Source: Shimia sp. R9_2 (GTDB lineage Bacteria; Pseudomonadota; Alphaproteobacteria; Rhodobacterales; Rhodobacteraceae). From it: DNA of 64,000 nt. The position numbers and the translations under genes were made by a program. The first letter of the stretch is position 1, and the number at the start of each line of letters is the position of its first letter. The notes beneath the pieces were generated by a model that made no database searches, was not told the DNA's origin, and worked only from the letters and a program-made list of their open reading frames with translations. Where the stretch lies: contig NZ_JAGHRO010000002.1 in NCBI RefSeq assembly GCF_017743735.1, forward strand, positions 310,001 through 374,000, read 5' to 3'. Below, piece by piece: positions 1 to 8,403 of the stretch.

Positions 1-2
1 CG

Positions 3-242
3 GATGACGGGGATGTGCTCACCCAATGGGCGCTTGAAGGGGCCGGGATTGCCAACAAACCGCGCTTTGACGTCTCCGCCGATCTGGCCAGCGGCGCGCT
101 CGTTGAGGTGTTGCCTGACACCCCGCCGCTACCTGCATCTTTTGGTTGCCTCTATCCGCACCGCAAGCTGCAAGATCCGAAAGTGCGCCTGTTCGTCGAT
201 TACATCGCCACCGAAAGCCGCAACCGCATCGCCCAGCTATAG
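3..242 (+). CDS. LysR-family transcriptional regulator, C-terminal fragment
   Basis: Only the last 79 residues are inside the window; the gene begins upstream of base 1. The visible part resembles the end of a LysR effector-binding domain: an alternating segment (TQWALEGAGIA), a short strand ending in VEVLPD, then an aromatic-proline stretch and a final helix (VRLFVDYIA) followed by a short tail. This matches the usual LysR end, where the last helix packs on the substrate-binding core. The DNA-binding domain is not visible, so the target and effector cannot be inferred. No neighbour on the same strand lies within 6 kb downstream. Confidence 0.8.
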   Translation, partial: DDGDVLTQWALEGAGIANKPRFDVSADLASGALVEVLPDTPPLPASFGCLYPHRKLQDPKVRLFVDYIATESRNRIAQL

Positions 243-328
243 CACCTCTTTCAGCAAGAAAATGAGGGTGAACTCTTCCGCTTAACGCTTTGGCAACCTT
301 ATCTTTACGCACTCTAAAGCTGCGCACT

Positions 329-358
329 AAAAAGAAAAAGCCCCGCAACACGCAGGGC
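329..358 (-). terminator. Rho-independent terminator of the H-NOX/DGC operon
   Basis: Read on the minus strand, a 7-bp stem (GCCCTGC with GCGGGGC, one T-G wobble) with a 5-base loop is followed by a run of Ts (TTTTTCTTTTT). It lies about 40 bases past the stop of the diguanylate cyclase gene. Confidence 0.8.
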
Positions 359-396
359 CGTCATCTCGACATATCGGCGCTGCTCAGGCGCGCAGT

Positions 397-1413
397 TCAG
401 GACCCCACCGCCAGCGGGCCGTTTTCACGCAGCTCCGGCCGATAAAGCGTGAAGGTCGCGCGCCCATCGTGCTTGGAGGCATAAAGCGCCGTATCCGCAT
501 CATCCATCAGCTCTTCAACGCTGGTGTCCGCCGTGCCGGTGTAGATCGAAATCCCCACGCTCGCAGAGACCTCGCACACCGCGTCCTTATAAGGCACCGG
601 TGCCTCGACCTCTTTGATGATCCGCTCAGAAATCCGGCCCAGCACCTCCTCATCGGTGTTGCCCTTGATCACCAGCACAAATTCATCGCCGCCCACACGG
701 GCAACCACATCCGCATCCCGGCTGCTTTCCACAAGCACCCGCGCCACATGCTGCAGCACCACATCACCTGCCGCGTGGCCCTTGGTGTCATTGACCTCTT
801 TGAAGAAGTCCAGATCCACATGCAGCAGGCCAAAGGGCTTACGCGCCTCCACCAGACGCGGCAGGATCAGATCCAGCGCACGGCGGTTTTTCAGCCCGGT
901 CAGCGTATCGGTGTAGGCCTGCTCCTCAGCGGCAACCTTGGCGCCCTGCAGGCGCTGGTTGAGCTTGCGGCTGGCCTCCATGGCGGCGGATTTGGCCTCC
1001 ACCAGATAGAGCATCTCAATCGTCAGATCGGTGGCCGCAAAATCCGCCGCATTCAGATCATAGTCGCGCACCGCATCCAGGATCGAAATCCCAAAGCTCA
1101 GGTTCACAACCGCCCCCCCTTTGCCGTCGTGCATCAGCACGCCTTTTAATCCGGTGGGCGGATCAGAGCGTTTCTTGAGGTGCAGTTTCTTGCCCGCCGA
1201 CGCCATCAGGCGCGACATGGAGGTGATGGCATGTGGGCGGTTCAGTTCAAAAACGTCAAAGAAGCCCGCGCCGATCAGCGCCTGATCGGGGAAAATCTTG
1301 GTCAGCGTGGGGCCCGCATGGGTGATGCGCCCCTCTTTGTCGAGCTGCACATGCATCGGACACATCACGTCCAGCATTTGCGTCATCTCACAGATCTGGT
1401 CCAATTCGCTCAC
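397..1413 (-). CDS. H-NOX-associated diguanylate cyclase (HNOBA-like plus GGDEF)
   Basis: This 338-residue cytoplasmic protein should make cyclic di-GMP from two GTP. Residues about 10-145 resemble the heme-NO-binding-associated (HNOBA/PAS-like) domain (MHVQLDKEGRITHAGPTL, then GFFDVFELNRP), followed by a helical linker. The C-terminal catalytic domain has an intact GGDEF at residues 241-245 and an RDAD inhibitory site five residues before it (232-235), so product feedback is expected. The start is GTG and overlaps the stop of the H-NOX gene as GTGA, so the two are translationally coupled. Sensor and cyclase are separate polypeptides here, as is usual for bacterial H-NOX/DGC pairs. A terminator follows the stop. 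Confidence 0.9.
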   Translation of the reverse strand: MSELDQICEMTQMLDVMCPMHVQLDKEGRITHAGPTLTKIFPDQALIGAGFFDVFELNRPHAITSMSRLMASAGKKLHLKKRSDPPTGLKGVLMHDGKGGAVVNLSFGISILDAVRDYDLNAADFAATDLTIEMLYLVEAKSAAMEASRKLNQRLQGAKVAAEEQAYTDTLTGLKNRRALDLILPRLVEARKPFGLLHVDLDFFKEVNDTKGHAAGDVVLQHVARVLVESSRDADVVARVGGDEFVLVIKGNTDEEVLGRISERIIKEVEAPVPYKDAVCEVSASVGISIYTGTADTSVEELMDDADTALYASKHDGRATFTLYRPELRENGPLAVGS

Positions 1414-1997
1414 TGGGCACGCGCCCCCAACTCAAACTCACGCCCACTGGCAAAGGCATTCACAACCAGTGTGATATCAACCACCTCAGCATCCTGCTCC
1501 GCGCCCTTGTGCTCCAGAAACACCAGCGCGCCATAGTCATCCGCCATGGTGCGCAAAATGCCAATCATCACATGGCCAAACCCCAGCTGGGGGTGTCGAC
1601 AGGTCAGGCTATAGCATTCCGATGAATGCTCGCGAAGCTCCATACTCGGCAGAATAAGGTCATCCACCGCCAATCTCGCGCGTTCCGGCAAATCGTCCAG
1701 CGAGTGCAGGAAATCCACAAAATCCACGCCGCCAAAGCGTAACAATCGCCTGAGCGCTTCAACATTCGGATGTGTCACAAGATAGGTGCCAATGTCCTCA
1801 AGCACCGTTTCAAGCGGCGCACCAATAACCTCTGACGCGGCTTTGATCAGGTCTTCGGTCACGCTGTCTTCGTAGTGCAGCATGGCTTCGAAATCGGTGG
1901 TGTCCACATCGGCAAGTCGGCACACCTCAACCCACCGCGGCTGACCATAGCTGTCGCGGACAAAGCACTGTATCGCTCTGTTGATCAAGCCGTGCAT
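1410..1997 (-). CDS. H-NOX-family protein lacking the heme-ligand residues
   Basis: This 195-residue protein has the H-NOX fold signature: it opens MHGLINRAIQ, has W22, the ASEVIG helix and FLHSLDDLPERARL. Canonical H-NOX proteins bind heme through a His in the last motif (NLDNLH) and hold the propionates with YxSxR. Here the axial position is Pro104 and the YxSxR position reads Cys133-x-His135-x-Gln137, judged from the conserved flanks (LT before and GFGHVMIG after). The start at 1997 is chosen because the family begins MxGxIN and AAGGTGA sits six bases upstream; an ATG nine codons earlier lacks this. The pairing with a cyclase gene implies regulation of c-di-GMP, but not necessarily by NO through heme. 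Confidence 0.85.
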   Translation of the reverse strand: MHGLINRAIQCFVRDSYGQPRWVEVCRLADVDTTDFEAMLHYEDSVTEDLIKAASEVIGAPLETVLEDIGTYLVTHPNVEALRRLLRFGGVDFVDFLHSLDDLPERARLAVDDLILPSMELREHSSECYSLTCRHPQLGFGHVMIGILRTMADDYGALVFLEHKGAEQDAEVVDITLVVNAFASGREFELGARAQ

Positions 1998-2065
1998 GCA
2001 TTCACCTTTCTTACCAAGACCCATAAAATCAGAGCGGTGTTAAGATTTCCCCAACGCGCCCAAAA

Positions 2066-3817
2066 CTAAAACTCTGGTGTAAGCTCCATATCACCGATCC
2101 ACAGCGATTGACGACTGCTCGGAGCCACCTCAAACTTTCCGTCCATTATATCCCTCAGTTGTCTGAGGGTCACCCGATCACTTTCTGATCTGGCGATTTT
2201 TTCTCCCACAGCGAGCGACCTGCCGACCTCATACACGCTAAATACGTCAACTTTGCGTGCCGCCACTGGCAAAAATAGGATCCCCACACGCCCAGCGTGT
2301 GTAGGGTGAAAATCACCAAACAGCAAAACGCATCCGGGATCCGGCGCGCTTTCGCAAATATCCGCCCAATCTTCCAAACGATAGAGCGCAATATTGCTCA
2401 TATCTCGCGCCTCCACCACCGCTTCCGGCGGCAGCACCGTCAGATTGGCGGCAAATCTTTCTGCAGGTGCAACTCGCGCATTGCCATGAAAGCCCTGCGC
2501 ATATTCCCAAGGGCTCTCCGCCGATTGTGCCGCCTCAACCGCGGCCTGCCATTCGGGTTTTCCGGCGGCAAAATCGGCGCTCAAAGCGGCCAATCCGGCC
2601 TGCCCTGCATGACCCCATTCCGCCTGCATCTCCCAAAGCGCGGCATCCTGCGGCGTCACTTTCTCTGCAACGATACGCGCCAGCTGAGACTGGGTCGAAA
2701 TGCGCTCCACATTCAGCACCGGCGTCTGCCAGAGTGCCAGCAGCAACAGCATGCCCACCGCGATGGTGATATTGGCCTGGCGGATACGCGCCATCCACGC
2801 GCCGCGCAGCACCACCGCCACCGCATAGCTCACCGCATGCAGCCCCACCACCATCACCGTACAGGCCGCCGCCAGCCGCGCCGGTGTCCAGCCGTATTGC
2901 GCCACGCGCAACCACAGCGCGTAGCCCGCCAGCCCGGTCAAAACCGGCAACAACAATGCCAATGCCGAGGTCGCCGCGCGCATCAACGGGGTTTGCACCG
3001 CATCCACATCGCTGCGGTCGAGCGCCACGCTGATCAGCGTGATCATGGCCAGCGCCACCGCAAGCAAGGTCGTCGCGCGGCTCAAATTGCCAAACAGATC
3101 GCCCGGCGCCTGCATCAAGGCGGCGCCCACAAAAACAAGCACCACCACCAGCACCACCGGCACCAGAAGGCGCAGCAGACGCATCACCAGAAAGGGCGAG
3201 ATATAGTCGCGCAGCTCATGCACCACAGAGAGACCAACGCCCAGCGCCGCGCCGGAGATCACAAAGGCCGCGCCCTCAATGTCCAGGAGATCCTCAATGA
3301 TGGTGAGACCCACAATCTCCAACAGCGCATTGCTCAAGAAGATCACCGCCCAGATCAGCGCTACAAACAGCCAGGCCGCAGAGTAGCGCACAAGGATGCC
3401 CCAGCTCACATCAAACAGATGGCCATAATCCCGCAGGCTATGACGATCCCGCAGCGTCGCTGCGGCAAAGGGCGTGCCAATCAGCAGAAACAGCGCCCAG
3501 GCAATGATCGGATGCTGCGCTGCGCCAAAAGCGTCCAGCGTGTCAAAGCGCAGCCCCGACCATGTCAGCAGGGCCGCCGCCAGCGCAGACAGACCAAGCG
3601 CAGGCAAAGCTGCACGGACAATGCGATGCGGGCCGCTCAGCCCCATCAGAACAGCAAAAAAGCCGGAAACAAATCCCGTTAGGGTAAGATAAGCCAGTGG
3701 ATGGCTGACAATCTCATGCGCTTTTTCAATCAGCGCCCAGATGGCCAATCCAGCCAAACCGCCCACACCAGCCATTTCCGCACGCCCTGCGGCCGCGTAG
3801 CCTTCCCGCTTGTGCAT
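2066..3817 (-). CDS. DUF4153-type multi-pass membrane protein
   Basis: The 583-residue product is an integral inner-membrane protein with about ten to eleven hydrophobic segments over residues 15-390 and a soluble C-terminal region of about 190 residues. Gene length and the order of membrane segments fit the DUF4153 family. The start is well supported by GGAGGTAGGCC just before ATG. The family has no established function, and the C-terminal part has no motif I recognise. The gene stands alone, 69 bases downstream of the H-NOX start in the same direction, so it is probably a separate transcription unit. Confidence 0.75.
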   Translation of the reverse strand: MHKREGYAAAGRAEMAGVGGLAGLAIWALIEKAHEIVSHPLAYLTLTGFVSGFFAVLMGLSGPHRIVRAALPALGLSALAAALLTWSGLRFDTLDAFGAAQHPIIAWALFLLIGTPFAAATLRDRHSLRDYGHLFDVSWGILVRYSAAWLFVALIWAVIFLSNALLEIVGLTIIEDLLDIEGAAFVISGAALGVGLSVVHELRDYISPFLVMRLLRLLVPVVLVVVLVFVGAALMQAPGDLFGNLSRATTLLAVALAMITLISVALDRSDVDAVQTPLMRAATSALALLLPVLTGLAGYALWLRVAQYGWTPARLAAACTVMVVGLHAVSYAVAVVLRGAWMARIRQANITIAVGMLLLLALWQTPVLNVERISTQSQLARIVAEKVTPQDAALWEMQAEWGHAGQAGLAALSADFAAGKPEWQAAVEAAQSAESPWEYAQGFHGNARVAPAERFAANLTVLPPEAVVEARDMSNIALYRLEDWADICESAPDPGCVLLFGDFHPTHAGRVGILFLPVAARKVDVFSVYEVGRSLAVGEKIARSESDRVTLRQLRDIMDGKFEVAPSSRQSLWIGDMELTPEF

Positions 3818-3946
3818 GGCCTACCTCCAACCAAACTTGCGGACTCTCTATATCGGGTTGACGATAAAAAACAACGTCTTGATAAGCCTACCTTGAAGTG
3901 AGGCGGCCTGCCGCCGCCCCGCCGCAACCCTACTGTGTGCCACGCC

Positions 3947-5509
3947 TCAGAAATCTGTGGGCGCGCCGCCTTCGGCTTTGCGCCGTTCTACAAGTTCGGC
4001 CAATTCCTCGCGGATCGCGGCGTCCATGGGGGGCTCTTCATATTGGCTCAGCACGTCCTTGAAGATGTGATGCGCGCGCTCCGCGGTCCATGTGCCGCCC
4101 GCCGCCTGAAAGGCTTCAAAGTTGCGCCAGTCCGAGGCAAAGGGCTGATAAAACGCGGTGGTGTAGCGCTCCTGCGTGTGATCGATCCCGAAGAAATGCC
4201 CGTCAGAGCCCACCTCGCGGATCGCCTCCAGCGCAACCTCCGCCTCTCCCGTGGCCCAGATATCCGGCTCCAGATAGCGCTGGATCATCTGCACCACTTC
4301 GCAATCCATGATGAACTTCTCAGGGCTGGCGATCAGCCCGCCCTCCAGCCATCCGGCGGCGTGATAGACCATATTGGTGCCCGACTGCACAGCACTCCAC
4401 AGGCTGTTGGAGGTCTCCCACATGGCCTGCCCGTCCGGCACATTGGCCGCGCAGACGCCGCTGGCGCGCATCGGCAGACCATAAAACCGCGCCATCTGAC
4501 CGGTCATCTGGGTGGCGCGCATATATTCTGGCGTGCCAAAGGCGGGCGCACCGGATTTCATGTCCACATTTGAGGTAAAGGTGCCAATCGCGCAGGCCAC
4601 ACCGGGGCGGATATACTGCGCCAGTGCCACCGCGCTCAACGCCTCCGCCAGCGATTGCGCGACCGCGCCCGCCATGGTGACCGGCGCCATCGCACCCGCC
4701 AGCGTGAACGGTGTGACCACCAGCGCCTGATTGCGCCGCGCCAGCCGCATCCAGCCATCCATCATCGGCTCATCATGTTTCAGCGGCGAGGTGGAATTGA
4801 TGTTGGTGAAGATATGGGGCCGCGCTTCAAAGGCCTCATGGCTCAATCCGGCGGCAATCCGCACCATCTCCATGGCATCTTCCACCCGCTCAGCCCCCAG
4901 CGAATAAGTGTGCACCGCCTTATCGGTCAGGGTCAGCGTGTCAAACAGCACATCCAGATGGCGCACCGAAGCATGAATGTCCTGCGGCTCTACCGGATAG
5001 CCGCCGGAGAAATGGATACAGTTGAAAAACTGCGTCAGCCGCAGCAGGTCCGCGCATTGCGCCCGCGTGCCCGGCACTTTGCGGCCCAGCTCCAGATCCC
5101 AGTAGTTTGGCGGGCTCGACACATTGCCAAACAGGATGTGCCCTTCCCCCATCACCAATTGCCGGTCCGGATTGCGCGGGGTCAGGGTCCAGCTGCTCGG
5201 CGCTTTGGCCACCATCTCCATGACAAAGCTGCGCTCCATGAACACGCGGTCCTCCACCACGCGACAGCCTGCAGCTTTCAGGATCTGGAGCGCTTCGCCG
5301 TTGAAGAACTGAATGCCGATTTCCTCAAGGATCCGCATCGCCCCGTCATGAAGGCGCGCCACCCCGTCCTCTGACAAAGGCTCCGTTGGCCGATCCGTGT
5401 TGACCGGCAAGCGCCATGGCATCTGCTCAAGGCCAACCGAACGCCCACGCCGCGCGGCCCGTCCGCCGCTGCGTTTGCCTCTGCGGGATGTCTCTTCTGC
5501 TTCAGACAT
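3947..5509 (-). CDS. Trimethylamine methyltransferase family protein (non-pyrrolysine MttB-like)
   Basis: The product (520 residues) belongs to the MttB superfamily, corrinoid-dependent methyltransferases acting on quaternary or tertiary amines. Supporting segments are LHDGAMRILEEIGIQF near the N-terminus, the glycine-rich barrel strands (TLAGAMAPVTMAGAVAQ) and the C-terminal HHIFKDVL region. There is no in-frame amber codon, so it is of the non-pyrrolysine class, some of which demethylate glycine betaine. The N-terminal 30 residues are basic and low complexity (RRGKRSGGRAARRGR). The start at 5509 is preferred because AAGGAGA lies seven bases upstream. No corrinoid protein gene is adjacent. 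The substrate is unknown; betaine would fit the carnitine genes at 15-20 kb. Confidence 0.85.
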   Translation of the reverse strand: MSEAEETSRRGKRSGGRAARRGRSVGLEQMPWRLPVNTDRPTEPLSEDGVARLHDGAMRILEEIGIQFFNGEALQILKAAGCRVVEDRVFMERSFVMEMVAKAPSSWTLTPRNPDRQLVMGEGHILFGNVSSPPNYWDLELGRKVPGTRAQCADLLRLTQFFNCIHFSGGYPVEPQDIHASVRHLDVLFDTLTLTDKAVHTYSLGAERVEDAMEMVRIAAGLSHEAFEARPHIFTNINSTSPLKHDEPMMDGWMRLARRNQALVVTPFTLAGAMAPVTMAGAVAQSLAEALSAVALAQYIRPGVACAIGTFTSNVDMKSGAPAFGTPEYMRATQMTGQMARFYGLPMRASGVCAANVPDGQAMWETSNSLWSAVQSGTNMVYHAAGWLEGGLIASPEKFIMDCEVVQMIQRYLEPDIWATGEAEVALEAIREVGSDGHFFGIDHTQERYTTAFYQPFASDWRNFEAFQAAGGTWTAERAHHIFKDVLSQYEEPPMDAAIREELAELVERRKAEGGAPTDF

Positions 5510-5638
5510 GGCGCTCTCCTTCTCCGCGTCCTTTTCAGGAAACGCTGACGCGCCCGAGATTCCTGCGCTTTTTCGACAAAACCTGTCGCTTTTGAACTCC
5601 GCTTGCGCCTTGGGGACCGAGCGCAGCGCAAAAGAAAA

Positions 5639-5668
5639 CCCCGCCACCTCTTGGTGCGGGGTCTTTTT
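5639..5668 (-). terminator. Bidirectional terminator after the HAD gene
   Basis: A CCCCG...CACC stem with TCTT loop and GGTG...CGGGG lies 40 bases past the HAD stop. T-rich tracts occur on both sides (TTTTCTTTTG on the minus strand, TCTTTTTA on the plus strand), so it can work in both directions. It separates the HAD gene from the MttB-like gene. Confidence 0.8.
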
Positions 5669-5700
5669 ACTTTCTCAAATGGTGCTATCTGCCGGTCAGA

Positions 5701-6390
5701 TCAGGCGCTCAGCCACTCCGGCAAATGGCCAATGTTGGGCAGCACCACATCCGCCAGCGGGGCCAGCTCCGCCTCTTCTGCCACGCCGGTCAGCACGGCC
5801 ACGGTCTGCATGCCTGCCCGCCGGCCTGCCAACAGATCATGGCTGCTGTCGCCAACCATCGCCACCCGCGCCGGATCAAGCGCCACATGCCGGGCAAAGG
5901 CCAGCAGCGGGTCCGGATCAGGTTTCGCGCCAAAGCCGCTGTCAAACCCGGCGATGAAGTTGAAACGATCCACAACCCCGGCTTCCTGCAGATGCGCCCG
6001 CGCAGCAAATTCCGTGTCATTGGTCATCACGCCAAGCTTGAGACCCTGCGCGATAAACCCGTCCATCAACGGCCCAAGCGGCACCGCCGGTGCAAGCGAA
6101 GCCTCTGCCGCCTCAAGCATCAACGTGTGCTCAATCGCGTCCACATCGCCGCCCGGCACCACGCTGGCCACCGCCTCAGCCGCCTCGCGGTTGGTGCCCG
6201 CAATCACAAAGCTCTCCGGCAGAAAGGCCTCCGCGCTCAGGTCAAACTGCAACGCGCCCGCAATCTGCGCCGCCAGCGCCGTATCCCCATCAGCAAAGCG
6301 CGTGATCATCCGCGCCGCCCATCCGTTCCACGTCGCCCCAAAATCAAAAAGCGTGCCGTCTTTATCAAACAGAAGCCCGTCTACCCGCAT
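5701..6390 (-). CDS. HAD-superfamily hydrolase (phosphoglycolate-phosphatase-like)
   Basis: This 229-residue protein has all four haloacid dehalogenase motifs: DKDGTLF at residues 9-15 (nucleophile Asp9, acid Asp11), TNDT for motif II, the lysine of KPDPDPL for motif III and GDSSHD for motif IV. A helical cap is inserted after motif I, as in the Gph/PGP subfamily, so the likely reaction is hydrolysis of a small phosphomonoester in the cytoplasm. The exact substrate cannot be read from sequence. A terminator 40 bases after the stop shows the gene is not cotranscribed with the methyltransferase. Confidence 0.88.
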   Translation of the reverse strand: MRVDGLLFDKDGTLFDFGATWNGWAARMITRFADGDTALAAQIAGALQFDLSAEAFLPESFVIAGTNREAAEAVASVVPGGDVDAIEHTLMLEAAEASLAPAVPLGPLMDGFIAQGLKLGVMTNDTEFAARAHLQEAGVVDRFNFIAGFDSGFGAKPDPDPLLAFARHVALDPARVAMVGDSSHDLLAGRRAGMQTVAVLTGVAEEAELAPLADVVLPNIGHLPEWLSA

Positions 6391-6481
6391 CCTATCGCCT
6401 TTATTCCTTAGCCCCGCGCCAAGCGCCTCACCCGCGCACCCTGCACCGGTGCGGCCCCCGCGCGCAAGAGGCGTCCTTTAT

Positions 6482-6766
6482 TTAGGTCCAGTGGGCCCGC
6501 GACTCACCCAAAAGAAGATTCGCTGCCATCAGCGGCACGTCATAGGGGAGATCATTGGCATCACAAAATGAGACCACCCAGGCGTCGTCCATCGTTAAGA
6601 ACTCCAGCACAGACCCCAGGAAATCAGAATCACCTGCCCGCTCGCGCAGGTCGTTAACCGAGGCACCAGTAGCCCCCATGAAGACTCCGACCACTTCATC
6701 TTGGGTCACCAACCAGCCTAAAGCCTTAATAGCAACGGTTTCCGCCACTTCTTGAGAAACTCTCAT
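6482..6766 (-). CDS. DUF3572-family protein
   Basis: The 94-residue product fits DUF3572, small alphaproteobacterial proteins of unknown function: an N-terminal AETVAIKALGWL helix, a DLRERAGDSDFLGSVLEFL core and a DDAWVVSFC segment. An ATG 11 codons upstream is possible, but the start at 6766 is preceded by GGGAG at normal distance. The gene is divergent from the PleD-like cyclase with 84 bases between starts. That spacer contains TTAACCAA, close to the CtrA half-site TTAACCAT. Confidence 0.8.
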   Translation of the reverse strand: MRVSQEVAETVAIKALGWLVTQDEVVGVFMGATGASVNDLRERAGDSDFLGSVLEFLTMDDAWVVSFCDANDLPYDVPLMAANLLLGESRAHWT

Positions 6767-6850
6767 TTGCTCCCACTTTCGAAAGAGTTTGTTAACCAAT
6801 GATAAGCCAAAATGAACAGGTCCCGTTTTTCACAGTTTTCAGGTTTTCTT

Positions 6851-8284
6851 ATGGCAGCTCATGTCTTGATCGTCGACAGTATCTCGGCGAACCGCATCTT
6901 GTTGAAAGTCAAACTGACTGGTGTTTTTGCTCGTGTTGAGCAGGCCGCCAGCGCAGGGGAAGCTTTGGATCTGCTCCACGCAGAAACACCGGACCTGCTG
7001 GTTCTGGGCGGTGACCTTGTGGACATGAGCGCACTGAAACTTTGCAAACTCGTTAAAGAGAACCCGGCTTTTGCCCATCTGCCTGTGTTGATCGCCAACA
7101 CCGAAGGCACCCGCACGGATCGGATCGACGCCCTGCGCGCCGGCGCCGACGACGCTTTTGACATGTCTGTCAGCACCGATGCGCTTCTGGCGCGCATCCG
7201 CAGCATCATCCGCGCCCGCAGTTCCTATGAAGAGTTGCGCCTGCGCGAACAAGCTGGCCAGATCCCTGGCCTCGCGGAGCAGATGTCAGGCTTTGAAGGT
7301 CCGGCACAAGTGCTGATCGCCTCCTGGAACGCCGCCGAAGGGCTGCTGTGGAATGCGCAACTGCAAGCCTGCGTGCCCTACGGCCTGCGTCAGCAACAGA
7401 TCTCCCAGATCGCGCAGGACATGTCACAGTTTGCCGCGCCGGACGCCATCGTGATCTCCCTGCGCACCGCAACGCCTGATGAGTCCCTGCGCCTTCTGGC
7501 AGAGGTGCGCGCCCGCGCCACCACCCGTCAGGCCGCTGTGCTTGTGGTGCTGGATGCCGAGGACGACACCGCCCGCATCAACGCGCTTGATCTGGGCGCC
7601 AACGATGTGCTGATCGACGGTTTTGATGCCGAAGAGGCCGCCCTGCGGCTCGATGCGATGATTGCCCGCAAGCGCCTGACCGACCGGCTGCGCAAACGCG
7701 TTGAGGATGGCCTCACCGCTGCGGTCACCGATCCGCTCACCGGTCTGTTCAACCGCCGCTATGCGATGCCGCATCTCACCAAACTGGCGCAGCGTGCCCA
7801 CAGCCAGCGCGGCGATTTTGCCGTGATGCTGGCCGATCTGGACCACTTCAAAGAGGTCAACGACCGTTATGGCCACGCCGCTGGCGACATTGTTCTGGCC
7901 GAGATCGCCCGCCGGATGCGCCGCTGCCTGTCTCAGGCGGATCTGATTGCCCGCATGGGGGGCGAAGAGTTCATGATTGTGGTGCCGGTTGAGGATGTGA
8001 CCGCCGCCGAGCAGGTCGCCCAGCGCCTCTGCGATGTGGTGCGCAGCGAGCCTGTCTACCTGCGCGGCCGCGACATTCAGATCCCCGTGACCGTCAGCAT
8101 TGGCGTGGCCATGGGCAGCGACCTGATCAAGGCCAAGTCTCCTGACTGCAAATCCACACAGCACCTGCGCCTTGCCGCCCATGACGGCATTGCCTCTGCC
8201 CTGCTGGACCGCGCAGATCAGGCACTTTACGGCGCGAAAGCCGAAGGTCGGGATAAGGTCACCCTGTCCTGCTCCGCAGCCTGA
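6851..8284 (+). CDS. PleD-like diguanylate cyclase with degenerate receiver domains
   Basis: The 477-residue protein aligns along its length with Caulobacter PleD: two receiver domains and a GGDEF domain. The catalytic motif is intact as GGEEF (370-374), with DHFKEVND before it. The first receiver has lost the phosphorylation apparatus: the acidic pair is Asp9-Ser10, the acceptor Asp position is Gly53 and the conserved Lys is Met105. The second receiver also lacks an acceptor Asp. The inhibitory RxxD site is SQAD (361-364), so feedback inhibition through the I-site is unlikely. About 25 extra residues sit near the end of the GGDEF domain. The start is set at MAAHVLIVD; an upstream ATG would add 13 residues not seen in PleD. 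Confidence 0.88.
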   Translation: MAAHVLIVDSISANRILLKVKLTGVFARVEQAASAGEALDLLHAETPDLLVLGGDLVDMSALKLCKLVKENPAFAHLPVLIANTEGTRTDRIDALRAGADDAFDMSVSTDALLARIRSIIRARSSYEELRLREQAGQIPGLAEQMSGFEGPAQVLIASWNAAEGLLWNAQLQACVPYGLRQQQISQIAQDMSQFAAPDAIVISLRTATPDESLRLLAEVRARATTRQAAVLVVLDAEDDTARINALDLGANDVLIDGFDAEEAALRLDAMIARKRLTDRLRKRVEDGLTAAVTDPLTGLFNRRYAMPHLTKLAQRAHSQRGDFAVMLADLDHFKEVNDRYGHAAGDIVLAEIARRMRRCLSQADLIARMGGEEFMIVVPVEDVTAAEQVAQRLCDVVRSEPVYLRGRDIQIPVTVSIGVAMGSDLIKAKSPDCKSTQHLRLAAHDGIASALLDRADQALYGAKAEGRDKVTLSCSAA

Positions 8285-8301
8285 CACAGCCGCCTACGCC
8301 A

Positions 8302-8329
8302 ACAAAAAGCGCTTCAAAAACAAAGCGCC
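8302..8329 (-). terminator. Rho-independent terminator of the ECF-sigma operon
   Basis: On the minus strand GCGCTT pairs with AAGCGC around an 8-base loop and is followed by TTTTTG, about 75 bases past the stop of the last gene of the operon. Confidence 0.75.
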
Positions 8330-8403
8330 TCTCTGCCCTCAGGCATCCCCCTAAAGTCAGGCCAGCTCGCCTCTCTCAGACCTGAGCCGCCTGCCCCACA
8401 AGG

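Noticed and set aside
2297-3682. Plus-strand open frame of 461 codons opposite the DUF4153 gene
   Set aside because: Composition is His/Arg/Gln-rich without domains, as expected for an antisense shadow of a high-GC gene.
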